From an uncultured Oscillospiraceae bacterium (GTDB lineage Bacteria > Bacillota > Clostridia > Oscillospirales > Oscillospiraceae): a DNA stretch of 38,548 nucleotides. Location of the stretch: contig CAKTJX010000025.1 in assembly GCA_934569045.1 (NCBI GenBank), positions 1 through 38,548 on the forward strand, given 5' to 3'. The notes beneath the pieces are model-generated. The model worked only from the letters and a program-made list of their open reading frames with translations. It made no database searches and was not told where the DNA came from. Positions within the stretch are counted from its first letter, which is position 1. Each line of letters begins with the position of its first letter. Position numbers and translations under genes: made by a program. Below are positions 32,579 to 38,548 of this stretch, one piece after another.

Positions 32579-32599
32579 ATTGCCTCCTGTGAAAAAGGA

Positions 32600-32628
32600 T
32601 TGAATTTACGCAAAATTCAGAATATAAT
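32600..32628 (+). promoter_or_regulatory. lysR promoter with a LysR-type operator candidate
   Basis: TTGAAT (32600-32605) and TATAAT (32623-32628) spaced 17 bp make a good sigma-A promoter for lysR. Within it GAATTTACGCAAAATTC (32602-32618) is a palindrome (GAATTT/AAATTC) with a TTTACGCAAAA core of the T-N11-A kind bound by LysR proteins. No equally good promoter for the iron-protein operon was found in the 79-bp gap, which would fit activator dependence or transcription from further upstream. Confidence 0.7.
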
Positions 32629-32657
32629 AGGGGAAAAGATGTGAAAGAAGTTTTGCT

Positions 32658-33599
32658 ATGACCCTTCAGCAGATGTACTACATCACCCAGGTCGCCAAAT
32701 ACCGCTCCTATTCCGAGGCGGCCAAGGCGCTGTTTGTCTCCCAGTCCACCCTGTCTCTGGCGGTGAAGGACGCGGAGACGGAGCTTCGGATCACCATTTT
32801 TGACCGCAGCAACAAGGGCATCGGTCTGACGGAGGAGGGGGCGGATTTCCTCAGCCGCATCCAGGACATTCTGGACCGGTCCAAAAACCTGGAGGAATAC
32901 TATTTGCAGCGGCAGTTGACGGATCTGCGCTTTTCCGTGTCCACCCAGCGGCTGGCCTTTGCGGTCCGGGCCTTTAACCGGCTTCTGGACGGCATCGACT
33001 GGAACAGCTACGATGTGGCCATGCGGGAGTGCGGCACCGGCAATGTGATCACGGATGTGGCCAGCGGCAAGAGTGAGCTGGGAATCCTGGCCTCGGAGCC
33101 CCATAACTTTCGCATGATTCAGCGCTCCCTGACCTCCAACGGCCTGGTGTTCCATGAGCTGGATCAGCTGGCCTCCTTCGTCTTCCTGCGCAAATCCCAC
33201 CCGCTGGCAGCCCAGCCCAGCGTCACCTTCCGGGACCTGCGGGAGTACCCCTTTGTGACCTATGACCAGGATGCGGAGGCTACCTATTTTTCCGAGGAGC
33301 CGGTGTTTTACAACCAGCTGCCCAAGAACATCCATGTGACGGACCGCTGCACCAAGATCTCCTTGATCCGGCACAACAACTGCTTCAGCATCGGCCCCGA
33401 CCTGCCCAACAGCAACGCCAAGGCTATGCGCGGCGGCATGCAGGAGATCGTGGCGGTGCCTCTGGCAGAGGCGCAGTCCTATCTTCATGTGGGCTACATC
33501 ACCCAACGGGGCCACCGGCTGTCAGAGACCGCCCAGCGCTACATCCGCCATCTCGAAACGGAAATCGAGGCCCTGGAGCAGGCATTGCTTCGGGAATAA
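32658..33599 (+). CDS. LysR-family transcriptional regulator divergent from the nitrogenase-like operon
   Basis: 313-residue LysR-type regulator. The N-terminal winged helix-turn-helix (residues about 1-60) has YSEAAKALFVSQSTLSLAVKDAE; a helical linker and an effector-binding periplasmic-binding-protein-like domain follow (FHELDQLASFVFLRKSHPL, FRDLREYPFVTYDQDAEA). Such genes usually autoregulate and activate the divergent unit. The coinducer cannot be read. Its 3' end faces the riboswitch terminator on the opposite strand, with only 10 bp between its stop and that hairpin, and it has no T-run terminator of its own. Confidence 0.92.
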   Translation: MTLQQMYYITQVAKYRSYSEAAKALFVSQSTLSLAVKDAETELRITIFDRSNKGIGLTEEGADFLSRIQDILDRSKNLEEYYLQRQLTDLRFSVSTQRLAFAVRAFNRLLDGIDWNSYDVAMRECGTGNVITDVASGKSELGILASEPHNFRMIQRSLTSNGLVFHELDQLASFVFLRKSHPLAAQPSVTFRDLREYPFVTYDQDAEATYFSEEPVFYNQLPKNIHVTDRCTKISLIRHNNCFSIGPDLPNSNAKAMRGGMQEIVAVPLAEAQSYLHVGYITQRGHRLSETAQRYIRHLETEIEALEQALLRE

Positions 33600-33604
33600 G
33601 ACAG

Positions 33605-33640
33605 GAAAAAGGCCGCTTCTCCCTCGGGAAAAGCGGCCTA
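33605..33640 (-). terminator. Riboswitch-linked intrinsic terminator (minus strand)
   Basis: On the minus strand AGGCCGCTT (33631-33639) pairs with AAGCGGCCT (33610-33618), extended by the inner stem CCC/GGG, and is followed by TTTTTCC. On the plus strand the hairpin is followed by AAAACAG, so it is not a lysR terminator. It is best read as the expression platform of the cobalamin riboswitch 50-60 bases upstream on the same strand. Confidence 0.85.
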
Positions 33641-33694
33641 AAACAGTATCATCCTATCCTGTCTCAGATGCGGTACTTTTCACGGAAGCTACAC

Positions 33695-33861
33695 ATCATT
33701 CCTTCTGAGCAGGTTTCCTGACTTACGGATCTTCGCTTGCCGCGCCTTCTCGCCCTGTGGGCAATGGCAGAAGCGGCTTGCTCCCCGTTTACAGTGACCG
33801 GATCGCTCGGGATTTTCACCCGATTCCCTATTATCCCTCCGAAGAGGACACTCAAAAAGTC
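33695..33861 (-). ncRNA. Cobalamin riboswitch aptamer (minus strand)
   Basis: Read on the minus strand the stretch shows the class hallmarks in order: AGGGAATCGGGTGAAAATCC, GAGCGATCCGGTCACTGTAA (the B12-box region), GCAAGCCGCTTCTGCC, GGGCGAGAAGGCGCGGCAAG, and GAAGATCCGTAAGTCAGGAAACCTGCTC-type closing elements. With a consensus promoter upstream and an intrinsic terminator downstream it is a complete switch, expected to stop transcription when adenosyl- or methyl-cobalamin is plentiful. The first gene downstream on the same strand is the nitrogenase-like operon, about 1 kb further on, across the antisense strand of lysR. Confidence 0.9.
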
Positions 33862-33867
33862 GATACT

Positions 33868-33895
33868 ATTATACCGGAATGGGGAAGAAAGTCAA
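33868..33895 (-). promoter_or_regulatory. Promoter of the cobalamin riboswitch
   Basis: On the minus strand TTGACT (33890-33895) and TATAAT (33868-33873) are spaced 16 bp and would start RNA at about 33861, immediately before the aptamer. Confidence 0.85.
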
Positions 33896-33966
33896 TGCGG
33901 GGGACTATGCGGAAATTTCAAGGCGAACCGTGAATTTTTCTCATGCCCGTTTTCGGGTCCCGCTCT

Positions 33967-33994
33967 TGTTTCCGGGCGGGGCCTCCGGTATACT
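33967..33994 (+). promoter_or_regulatory. Promoter candidate for the chromate-type transporter pair
   Basis: TTGTTT (33967-33972) and TATACT (33989-33994) are spaced 16 bp, about 20 bp before the start codon. The match is moderate. Confidence 0.5.
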
Positions 33995-34012
33995 GATGGG
34001 CGAGGTGATTTT

Positions 34013-34576
34013 ATGGATCGAGGGAAACTCCGGAAGCTTTTTACGTCTCAGCTTGCCATCAGCTGCATGAGCTTTGGCGGCGGCCTGACCATTACGGCCA
34101 TGATGCGCCGCCGGTTTGTGGAGGAGCTTCACTGGCTCTCCCCCCAGGAGATGCTGGACCTGACCGCCATTGCCCAGGCGGCCCCCGGCCCCAGCTCCTC
34201 CAATACGGCGGTGATGGTGGGCTACCGGCTCTGCGGCCTGCCTGGGGCGCTGCTGTGCGCTTTGGCGGCGGTGCTGCCGCCTATGGCGCTGCTGATGGTG
34301 GTTTCAGCCCTGTATGACGCGCTGCGGGAGCTGCGGCTGGTGTCTATGGTGCTGGGCTTTATGCAGCTGGGCATGGCAGCCTATCTGGTGGATATCTGCG
34401 GCGGCATGGTGCTGGAGTTTTTGAAGCCCCGGAAGGCGGTGCCCATCGCCATCATGCTGCTGTGTCTGGCGGGGCGGCTGCTGCTCGGAATCTCCGTGAG
34501 CAATCTGTTCCTCTTCTGCCTGGCGGTGGGAGCCTTGGATCTGCTGCTGCACCGCAACAAGAAGGAGGCGGAATAA
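34013..34576 (+). CDS. Chromate transporter family protein, first half-size subunit
   Basis: 187-residue half-size CHR-family membrane protein. SFGGGLTITAMMRRRFVEELHWLSPQEMLDLTAIAQAAPGPSS matches the family motif (FGG...E...W...L...Q..PGP) and about five to six transmembrane segments follow. The start at 34013 follows GAGGTG by 6 bases; the frame runs open further upstream, partly over the riboswitch, but without start context. It directly abuts the second half (next ATG one base after its stop), so the pair should form one transporter. Chromate efflux is the founding activity; the natural substrate in an anaerobe is uncertain. Confidence 0.88.
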   Translation: MDRGKLRKLFTSQLAISCMSFGGGLTITAMMRRRFVEELHWLSPQEMLDLTAIAQAAPGPSSSNTAVMVGYRLCGLPGALLCALAAVLPPMALLMVVSALYDALRELRLVSMVLGFMQLGMAAYLVDICGGMVLEFLKPRKAVPIAIMLLCLAGRLLLGISVSNLFLFCLAVGALDLLLHRNKKEAE

Positions 34577-35149
34577 ATGCCCGGTCTATTGGAGGCAATG
34601 CTCTTTTTCGTGAAAACCGGCTGCCTGAGCATCGGCGGCGGCTATGCGGCCATTCAGATGATCCAGGCCCAGCTGGTGGATGTGTGGCAGATGATGACCA
34701 TGGAGGAGTTCAGCACCCTGTTCGTCATTGCGGAGACCACCCCGGGCCCCTTGACCATCAACGCGGCCACCTTTGTGGGCTTCCGGCTGGCGGGGGTTCC
34801 CGGCGGGGTGCTGTGCACCCTGAGCTATATCCTGCCCACGGTGCTGATCTGCATGGCCCTGTCCTATATCTATGGGCGGCTCCAGGGCCAGGAGACGGTG
34901 AACCGGCTGCTCTCCTTCCTGCGCCCGGCGGTCATCGCCCTGATCGCGGCCACCACCGTGGACCAGCTGAGCACCGCCCTGTTCGGCACGACGCTGAAAA
35001 GCGCGTCGCTCCAAAATTTCCAGCCTTGGAATCTGTTCCTGCTGATCCCCGCCTACCTGCTGCTGCGCAAAAAGAAGCTGCCCCCCTGGGCCGTGATCCT
35101 GGGCTGCGGCTTACTGGGCACGGCGGCAACCCTGGCGCTGGGAGGCTGA
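34577..35149 (+). CDS. Chromate transporter family protein, second half-size subunit
   Basis: 190-residue partner of the preceding gene. It has the same CHR motif in a diverged form: FVKTGCLSIGGGYAAIQMIQAQLV near the N-terminus and FVIAETTPGPLTINAATFVGF at about residue 50. About six hydrophobic segments are visible. Paired short ChrA proteins of opposite membrane topology are common in Firmicutes. The start is immediately after the stop of the first half, with GAAGGAGG inside that gene's end. Confidence 0.88.
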   Translation: MPGLLEAMLFFVKTGCLSIGGGYAAIQMIQAQLVDVWQMMTMEEFSTLFVIAETTPGPLTINAATFVGFRLAGVPGGVLCTLSYILPTVLICMALSYIYGRLQGQETVNRLLSFLRPAVIALIAATTVDQLSTALFGTTLKSASLQNFQPWNLFLLIPAYLLLRKKKLPPWAVILGCGLLGTAATLALGG

Positions 35150-35156
35150 ATAGCGC

Positions 35157-35185
35157 TTGCAATTTCCCCCGGAAGCCGATATAAT
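35157..35185 (+). promoter_or_regulatory. Promoter of the ADP-ribosylglycohydrolase-like gene
   Basis: TTGCAA (35157-35162) and TATAAT (35180-35185) have 17-bp spacing, 30 bp before the start codon. Confidence 0.75.
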
Positions 35186-35214
35186 GGAAGCATCTTTTGG
35201 AAGGAGGCGCGGCC

Positions 35215-36315
35215 ATGGCTGGAAAGGTTGGAATGTTCCGGGGAATGCTGCTGGGACTGGCGGTGGGGGACGCTATGGGCTACACCATCGATGCCAGCTC
35301 CTGGGCGGAGATCCAGCAGGGCTATGGGCCCAATGGGTTACTGGGCTATGATCTCGTAAACGGCTATGCCGACGTGACCTCCTATACCCAGCTGGCGGCC
35401 TTCACCTGCAACGGGCTGCTTTTAGGGCTCACCCGGGGGCAGATGACCGGCAAGATGCTGCCTCTATTTCGCTATGTGGGCCTGTCCAGCCGGGAGTGGG
35501 CGGCCTCCCAGAAGCCCTGGGGCCGGCCCAGCACCACCTTCTGCTGGCTGCTGCAGCAGCCGGAAATCTGCCGTCGGCACTGTATGGACACCCGGATGCT
35601 GGATGCTTTAAGCCGGGATTCCCTGGGGGCCATGGAGGCCCGGTTCAATAGCTCCACCACCCCCGGCAGTCTGACCTCCGCCGCGGCGGTGGGCCTTTTC
35701 AGCCACCTTTACAAGGTGGAGCAGCAGGAATTGGACCTGCTGGGTGCGGAGGTGGTGGCCCTGTCCCACGGCAGCCCCCTAGCCTTTCTTTCCGGCGCGG
35801 CCCTGGCCCATCTGGTGAGCCGGAGCCTGGAGGCCCCGGAGGTGCCCCTGAAGAAGCTGGCCCTGGAGACGGCCCAGACGCTGAAAAGCCAGTTCGGCCA
35901 CCAGTACAGCCAGAGCTTTGAAATCAGCAACCTGCTGAATCTTGCCGTGTCCCTGGCGGAGGACAGCCGCCTGAGCCCGGTGATGGCCATGGAGCAGCTG
36001 CACTGTGTCAACGCCGCCCAGGTGCTGGCGGGGGCGGTGTACGCCTGCCTGCGCTGCGGCAGGAGCTTCGATTCCGCCATGATCGCCGCCGTAAACCACT
36101 CCGGCCGTTCCGCCGCAGTAGGCGCGGTGGCGGGGGCCCTGCTGGGTCTGCGCCTGGGAGAGGCGGCCCTGCCCGCCTTCTACATCGAGTGCCTGGAGCC
36201 CGCATCCACTCTGGCGGAGATCGCCGAGGATATGTACAACGGCTGCACCATGGAGATGGGTAACAAGCTCTTCGACCTGGACTGGGACAGAAAATACATC
36301 CACGGCGGAAAATAA
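35215..36315 (+). CDS. ADP-ribosylglycohydrolase-fold protein with degenerate metal sites
   Basis: 366-residue all-helical protein recognisable by its N-terminus, MFRGMLLGLAVGDAMGYTID, and the following YGPNGLLGYDL. In active DraG/ARH enzymes two magnesium ions are held by a [S/T]DDT motif and a late GDxDT motif. Here these read TSYT (residues 55-58) and NHSGRSAAVG (294-303), so the key aspartates are missing. The fold otherwise appears complete. The start at 35215 follows AAGGAGG. It may bind ADP-ribose or a related ligand without hydrolysing it, or have a changed activity. It stands alone with its own promoter. Confidence 0.78.
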   Translation: MAGKVGMFRGMLLGLAVGDAMGYTIDASSWAEIQQGYGPNGLLGYDLVNGYADVTSYTQLAAFTCNGLLLGLTRGQMTGKMLPLFRYVGLSSREWAASQKPWGRPSTTFCWLLQQPEICRRHCMDTRMLDALSRDSLGAMEARFNSSTTPGSLTSAAAVGLFSHLYKVEQQELDLLGAEVVALSHGSPLAFLSGAALAHLVSRSLEAPEVPLKKLALETAQTLKSQFGHQYSQSFEISNLLNLAVSLAEDSRLSPVMAMEQLHCVNAAQVLAGAVYACLRCGRSFDSAMIAAVNHSGRSAAVGAVAGALLGLRLGEAALPAFYIECLEPASTLAEIAEDMYNGCTMEMGNKLFDLDWDRKYIHGGK

Positions 36316-36318
36316 TAT

Positions 36319-36356
36319 ATCCCCCCTGCCGGGCATACACTCCCGGCAGGGGGGAT
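36319..36356 (+). promoter_or_regulatory. Strong hairpin covering the ribosome binding site of the deacetylase gene
   Basis: ATCCCCCCTGCCGGG pairs perfectly with CCCGGCAGGGGGGAT around an 8-base loop. The only Shine-Dalgarno-like sequence for the next gene, AGGGGGG at 36348-36354, lies in the 3' arm, 7 bases before its ATG. The hairpin may also terminate the preceding transcript, but the following TTTCTT is a weak T-run. Confidence 0.65.
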
Positions 36357-36361
36357 TTCTT

Positions 36362-37135
36362 ATGGGCAAACGGGATACGGCGATTTTTCTTCTGGCCATC
36401 TGTATGACGGTGCTGGGGGTAGTGCGGGTGTTTGTGGAGAGCAGTGTGACCACGGGGGCCTGGGGCCTGAGCTTCCGGCAGGAGGGCTCTGCCCCGGTGG
36501 GCAACGCGGGGGTGGACCAGCTGCGGCAGTTCAATGCCGTCTACCTGGGGGACACCCGGCAGAAGCGGCTCTATCTGACCTTTGACTCGGGCTACGAAAA
36601 CGGCGCTACGGAAAAAATCCTGGACACGCTGAAAAAGCATCAGGTTCCCGCCGCCTTCTTTCTGGTGGGCAATTACATCCAGCGCAACGCGGATCTGGTT
36701 CGCCGGATGGTGGAGGAAGGGCACATTGTGGGCAACCACACCATGCACCACTATGATATGTCCAAGCTCTCCGACAAGGCAGCCTTTTCCAAGGAACTGA
36801 CGGATTTGGAGGACCTGTTCCGGGAGACCACCGGCAAGGAGCTGCCGAAATACTACCGGCCGCCCCAGGGCATCTACAGCCAGGAAAACCTGACCATGGC
36901 CAAGGAGCTGGGCTACAAAACCGTCTTCTGGAGTCTGGCCTATGTGGACTGGATCAACGACAAGCAGCCAACGAAGGAGCAGGCCTTCGCCAAGCTCCTG
37001 CCCCGGACCCACCCGGGGGCGGTGATCCTGCTGCATTCCACCTCCCAGACCAACGCGGAGATTCTGGACGAACTCCTAACCCACTGGGAGCAGGCGGGCT
37101 ACAGCTTCGGCACCGTTGACGAACTGTTCGTGTAA
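36362..37135 (+). CDS. Polysaccharide deacetylase (PdaA-like)
   Basis: 257-residue membrane-anchored NodB-domain protein. A hydrophobic N-terminal segment (residues about 6-27) would export and anchor it. The catalytic domain begins KRLYLTFDSGYENG (metal/acid Asp motif), followed by NHTMHHYDMSKL with the metal-binding His pair, RPPQGIYSQENL and a late PGAVILLHSTS. The FDSGYENG form and the FWSLAYVDW segment resemble PdaA, which makes muramic delta-lactam in the spore cortex. With spoVT in the window this supports a sporulation role, though other peptidoglycan deacetylases share these motifs. Translation may be limited by the upstream hairpin. Confidence 0.88.
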   Translation: MGKRDTAIFLLAICMTVLGVVRVFVESSVTTGAWGLSFRQEGSAPVGNAGVDQLRQFNAVYLGDTRQKRLYLTFDSGYENGATEKILDTLKKHQVPAAFFLVGNYIQRNADLVRRMVEEGHIVGNHTMHHYDMSKLSDKAAFSKELTDLEDLFRETTGKELPKYYRPPQGIYSQENLTMAKELGYKTVFWSLAYVDWINDKQPTKEQAFAKLLPRTHPGAVILLHSTSQTNAEILDELLTHWEQAGYSFGTVDELFV

Positions 37136-37149
37136 ATCATTCCTTGAGC

Positions 37150-37257
37150 GCCAGTAGGGGCGGCTATTAGCCGCCCGAAAGGTATCGAAAGGGAGCGGTG
37201 AAAACAAAACGCTCGGGCCCGGTCGTCTCCGGGCGGCTGGTAGCCGCCCCTACTGGC
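37150..37257. repeat. GTAGGGGCGGCT inverted-repeat element, copy 2
   Basis: This element has the same structure as the one at 4687-4797: arms beginning GTAGGGGCGGCT and ending AGCCGCCCCTAC, and the internal GGTATCGAAAG. The last bases of each arm differ between copies but remain complementary within a copy (CGTAGG/CCTACG there, CCAGTAGG/CCTACTGG here). It lies between the convergent deacetylase and LysR genes. Confidence 0.85.
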
Positions 37258-37275
37258 CCAAAAATGATCGTACTA

Positions 37276-38172
37276 TCAGAGATTCCGGAATGTCTCCTGC
37301 AACAGCTCCAGATACCGCTGCCCCAGCTTGCTGCGGATGCTGTCCTTGCGCTCCATGAGGAACATGCAGTAGTGCAGATCGTCCAGGGGGATGCACCGGA
37401 ACTGGAAGCGCTGGTTGGTCACCGGGGGCAGCTTGCAGCCGAGGCCGTACATGGTGGTCTGGGAGATCAGCATATTTTTTAAGGAGCGGTCCGACACGGT
37501 GATCACCCGGTCCGGGTTCATTTTCAGAAGACTTGTGAGGCTGGGATAGTCCAGGAAGACCCGGCTGTTGTAGTCCACCAACGTGTAGTCCTGGAAGTCC
37601 GACAGGTGGATTTCCGGGGCGGTGTACAGGGGATGCTTCGGGCCGATGCGCAGAACCAGGGGCACGTTGACAATGTGGGTCAGCACGATGCCCTGCTGGC
37701 GGCACTGGCGCAGCATCCGGTCCGCCGCGTCAGGGTTGCACAGGCCGATGGCCATGTCCAGCTCGGACATCAGCAGCCGATCCAGGGTGGCCTCCGCGTC
37801 ATCGGAAAAATAGGACATTTCCAGGTTGGTTTCATTTTCATATTCCTGGCACAGCTTCACAAAGGCATCGCAGGCGGGGGTGTAGGCAATGCCGCCGATG
37901 CGGAACCGCTCCCGGGGGCTGGCGGTGCCCAGCTGCCGCATCTTCTCGTGGCAGCTGACCATCTGCGCCGCCTGCCGCAGGGCCTCCAGGCCCCGCTCCG
38001 TGGGCTGCACCCCCCGGCTGGTGCGGACAAAAATGGGATACCCCAGCTCCTCCTCCAGGGAACGGATAATGCCGCTGAGGTTGGGCTGCGCGATATAAAG
38101 ATTGGCCGCCGCGCCGGAAATCGATCCCGCCCGATACACGGCCAACGCATACTGAAGCTGCTGAACAGTCAT
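37276..38172 (-). CDS. LysR-family transcriptional regulator
   Basis: 298-residue LysR-type regulator. The winged helix-turn-helix is at residues about 1-60 (MTVQQLQYALAVYRAGSISG, with YIAQPNLSGIIRSLEEELG as recognition region). The effector domain has FRIGGIAYTPACDAFVKLCQ and LDMAIGLCNP. GGAGG lies 5 bases before the ATG. It is not close to the other LysR protein beyond the family fold. No divergent target gene is in the window, so its regulon cannot be guessed. Confidence 0.9.
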   Translation of the reverse strand: MTVQQLQYALAVYRAGSISGAAANLYIAQPNLSGIIRSLEEELGYPIFVRTSRGVQPTERGLEALRQAAQMVSCHEKMRQLGTASPRERFRIGGIAYTPACDAFVKLCQEYENETNLEMSYFSDDAEATLDRLLMSELDMAIGLCNPDAADRMLRQCRQQGIVLTHIVNVPLVLRIGPKHPLYTAPEIHLSDFQDYTLVDYNSRVFLDYPSLTSLLKMNPDRVITVSDRSLKNMLISQTTMYGLGCKLPPVTNQRFQFRCIPLDDLHYCMFLMERKDSIRSKLGQRYLELLQETFRNL

Positions 38173-38439
38173 AAGTCCTCCATATAAAATGTGGATGCGG
38201 ATATATGCAAAACCTTATTGTACATCGTGTTTTGCATACAATCTTCGGTTGTTTTTGGAAAAAACAGAAAAATCAGGAGAATTCTTCTGTATAATTCTAA
38301 CAAATACTTTTGCAAAAATCAAGCACAATCCATATATTTCGGCAGATATTACCATCCGGAACACAGAATATCTTTTGAGCGGGGAATTTGGTAGAATGAA
38401 ATATAAAATTTCGAGGTTTGCAAATCAAAATACGGGTGC
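38173..38439. other. AT-rich intergenic region with no recognised gene
   Basis: 267 bp upstream of the LysR gene. On the minus strand TTGCAT (38205-38210) and TTATAT (38182-38187) are spaced 17 bp, but they sit too close to the LysR ribosome binding site to be its promoter with confidence. Short open frames here lack start context. Nothing else is recognised. Confidence 0.5.
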
Positions 38440-38488
38440 GCTCGGTTGAACGTATACCCTCAAGGGAAAGCCCCCAACCTTCCCCAGC
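38440..38488. repeat. Fragment of the GTATACGTTCAACC palindromic repeat family (right end)
   Basis: CGGTTGAACGTATACCCTCA followed by AAGCCCCCAACCTTCCCC matches one arm of the complete element at 22922-23241, and the reverse complement of the fragment at 68-115. It ends about 9 bp from the transposase stop codon at the window edge. Confidence 0.75.
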
Positions 38489-38496
38489 TTAGATTG

Positions 38497-38547
38497 TCAA
38501 GTCAAGTGCAACACCGTATCAAAGAAGACCTCATAGGGAGATTTCCA
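38497..38547 (-). mobile_element. 3' end of an IS30-like transposase gene (partial)
   Basis: On the minus strand the last 16 codons read WKSPYEVFFDTVLHLT and a TGA. The (G)WKSPYEVF... tail is typical of IS30-family transposases, where it follows an RPRKRLG-type segment. The gene enters from beyond the window edge. It resembles the fragment at 2-58 and, like it, points inward and is followed by the same palindromic repeat arm. Confidence 0.6.
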
Positions 38548-38548
38548 G

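Noticed and set aside
33605..33640. Hairpin considered as the lysR terminator
   Set aside because: The plus-strand side is followed by AAAACAG; the T-run is on the minus strand, matching the riboswitch.
1..38548. tRNA and rRNA genes
   Set aside because: No tRNA cloverleaf or conserved rRNA segment was recognised on either strand by eye; a covariance search would be needed to exclude a divergent tRNA.

Overview
The window reads as a GC-rich, spore-forming anaerobic Firmicute, most likely a gut clostridium of the Oscillospirales (Oscillospiraceae/Ruminococcaceae type). This rests on the anaerobic (CbiG-type) cobalamin pathway, a T-box leader, SpoVT and a PdaA-like deacetylase, sigma-A promoters with AGGAGG ribosome binding sites, and several families of palindromic intergenic repeats. 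The genus cannot be fixed from the sequence. Both window ends lie in the last codons of similar IS30-like transposase genes pointing inward, each next to the same palindromic repeat. The window therefore looks like a complete contig broken at repeats.

Layout. 169-8990: eight-gene run for adenosylcobalamin synthesis (cbiF, cbiG, cbiH, a cbiJ-cbiE-cbiT fusion, cbiB, cobD, cbiP, cobA). The earliest corrin steps and nucleotide-loop assembly are not here. 9222-10653: a TRIC/UPF0126 membrane protein and an esterase. 10730-17867: a HexNAc/disaccharide locus with a divergent ROK protein, a binding-protein ABC importer without its ATPase, a close NahK homologue and a sugar-phosphate nucleotidyltransferase. 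17966-21795: an FMN 2-hydroxy-acid oxidoreductase, then a T-box leader controlling a 2-hydroxycarboxylate/glycerol-dehydrogenase-like enzyme and a YkvI-like transporter. 22125-25040: spoVT and a tandem pair of acetyl-esterase-like hydrolases, the second lacking its catalytic serine. 25144-26813: an AT-richer scar where an XRE regulator and a BIG2 surface protein have both lost their 5' ends at one junction.

27089-33895 is the most interesting block. Five minus-strand genes are tightly coupled by 4-bp overlaps or short gaps: a NifH-like iron protein, a single NifD/K-like protein, and a FecBCD/BtuFCD-type binding protein, permease and ATPase. A divergent LysR gene has a palindromic operator candidate in the shared 79-bp gap. 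Beyond lysR, on the minus strand, lies a complete cobalamin riboswitch with its own promoter and terminator. Its read-through transcript would be antisense to lysR and would run on into the nitrogenase-like operon. This looks like a B12-responsive uptake-plus-reduction system whose substrate I cannot determine.

34013-38172: a split chromate-type transporter, an ADP-ribosylglycohydrolase homologue that has lost its metal-binding aspartates, a polysaccharide deacetylase whose ribosome binding site lies in a strong hairpin, and a second LysR gene.

Intergenic DNA carries at least four repeat families. One is a five-module hairpin array with ATTTCA(C/T) linkers and covarying stems, present three times, always between convergent genes.
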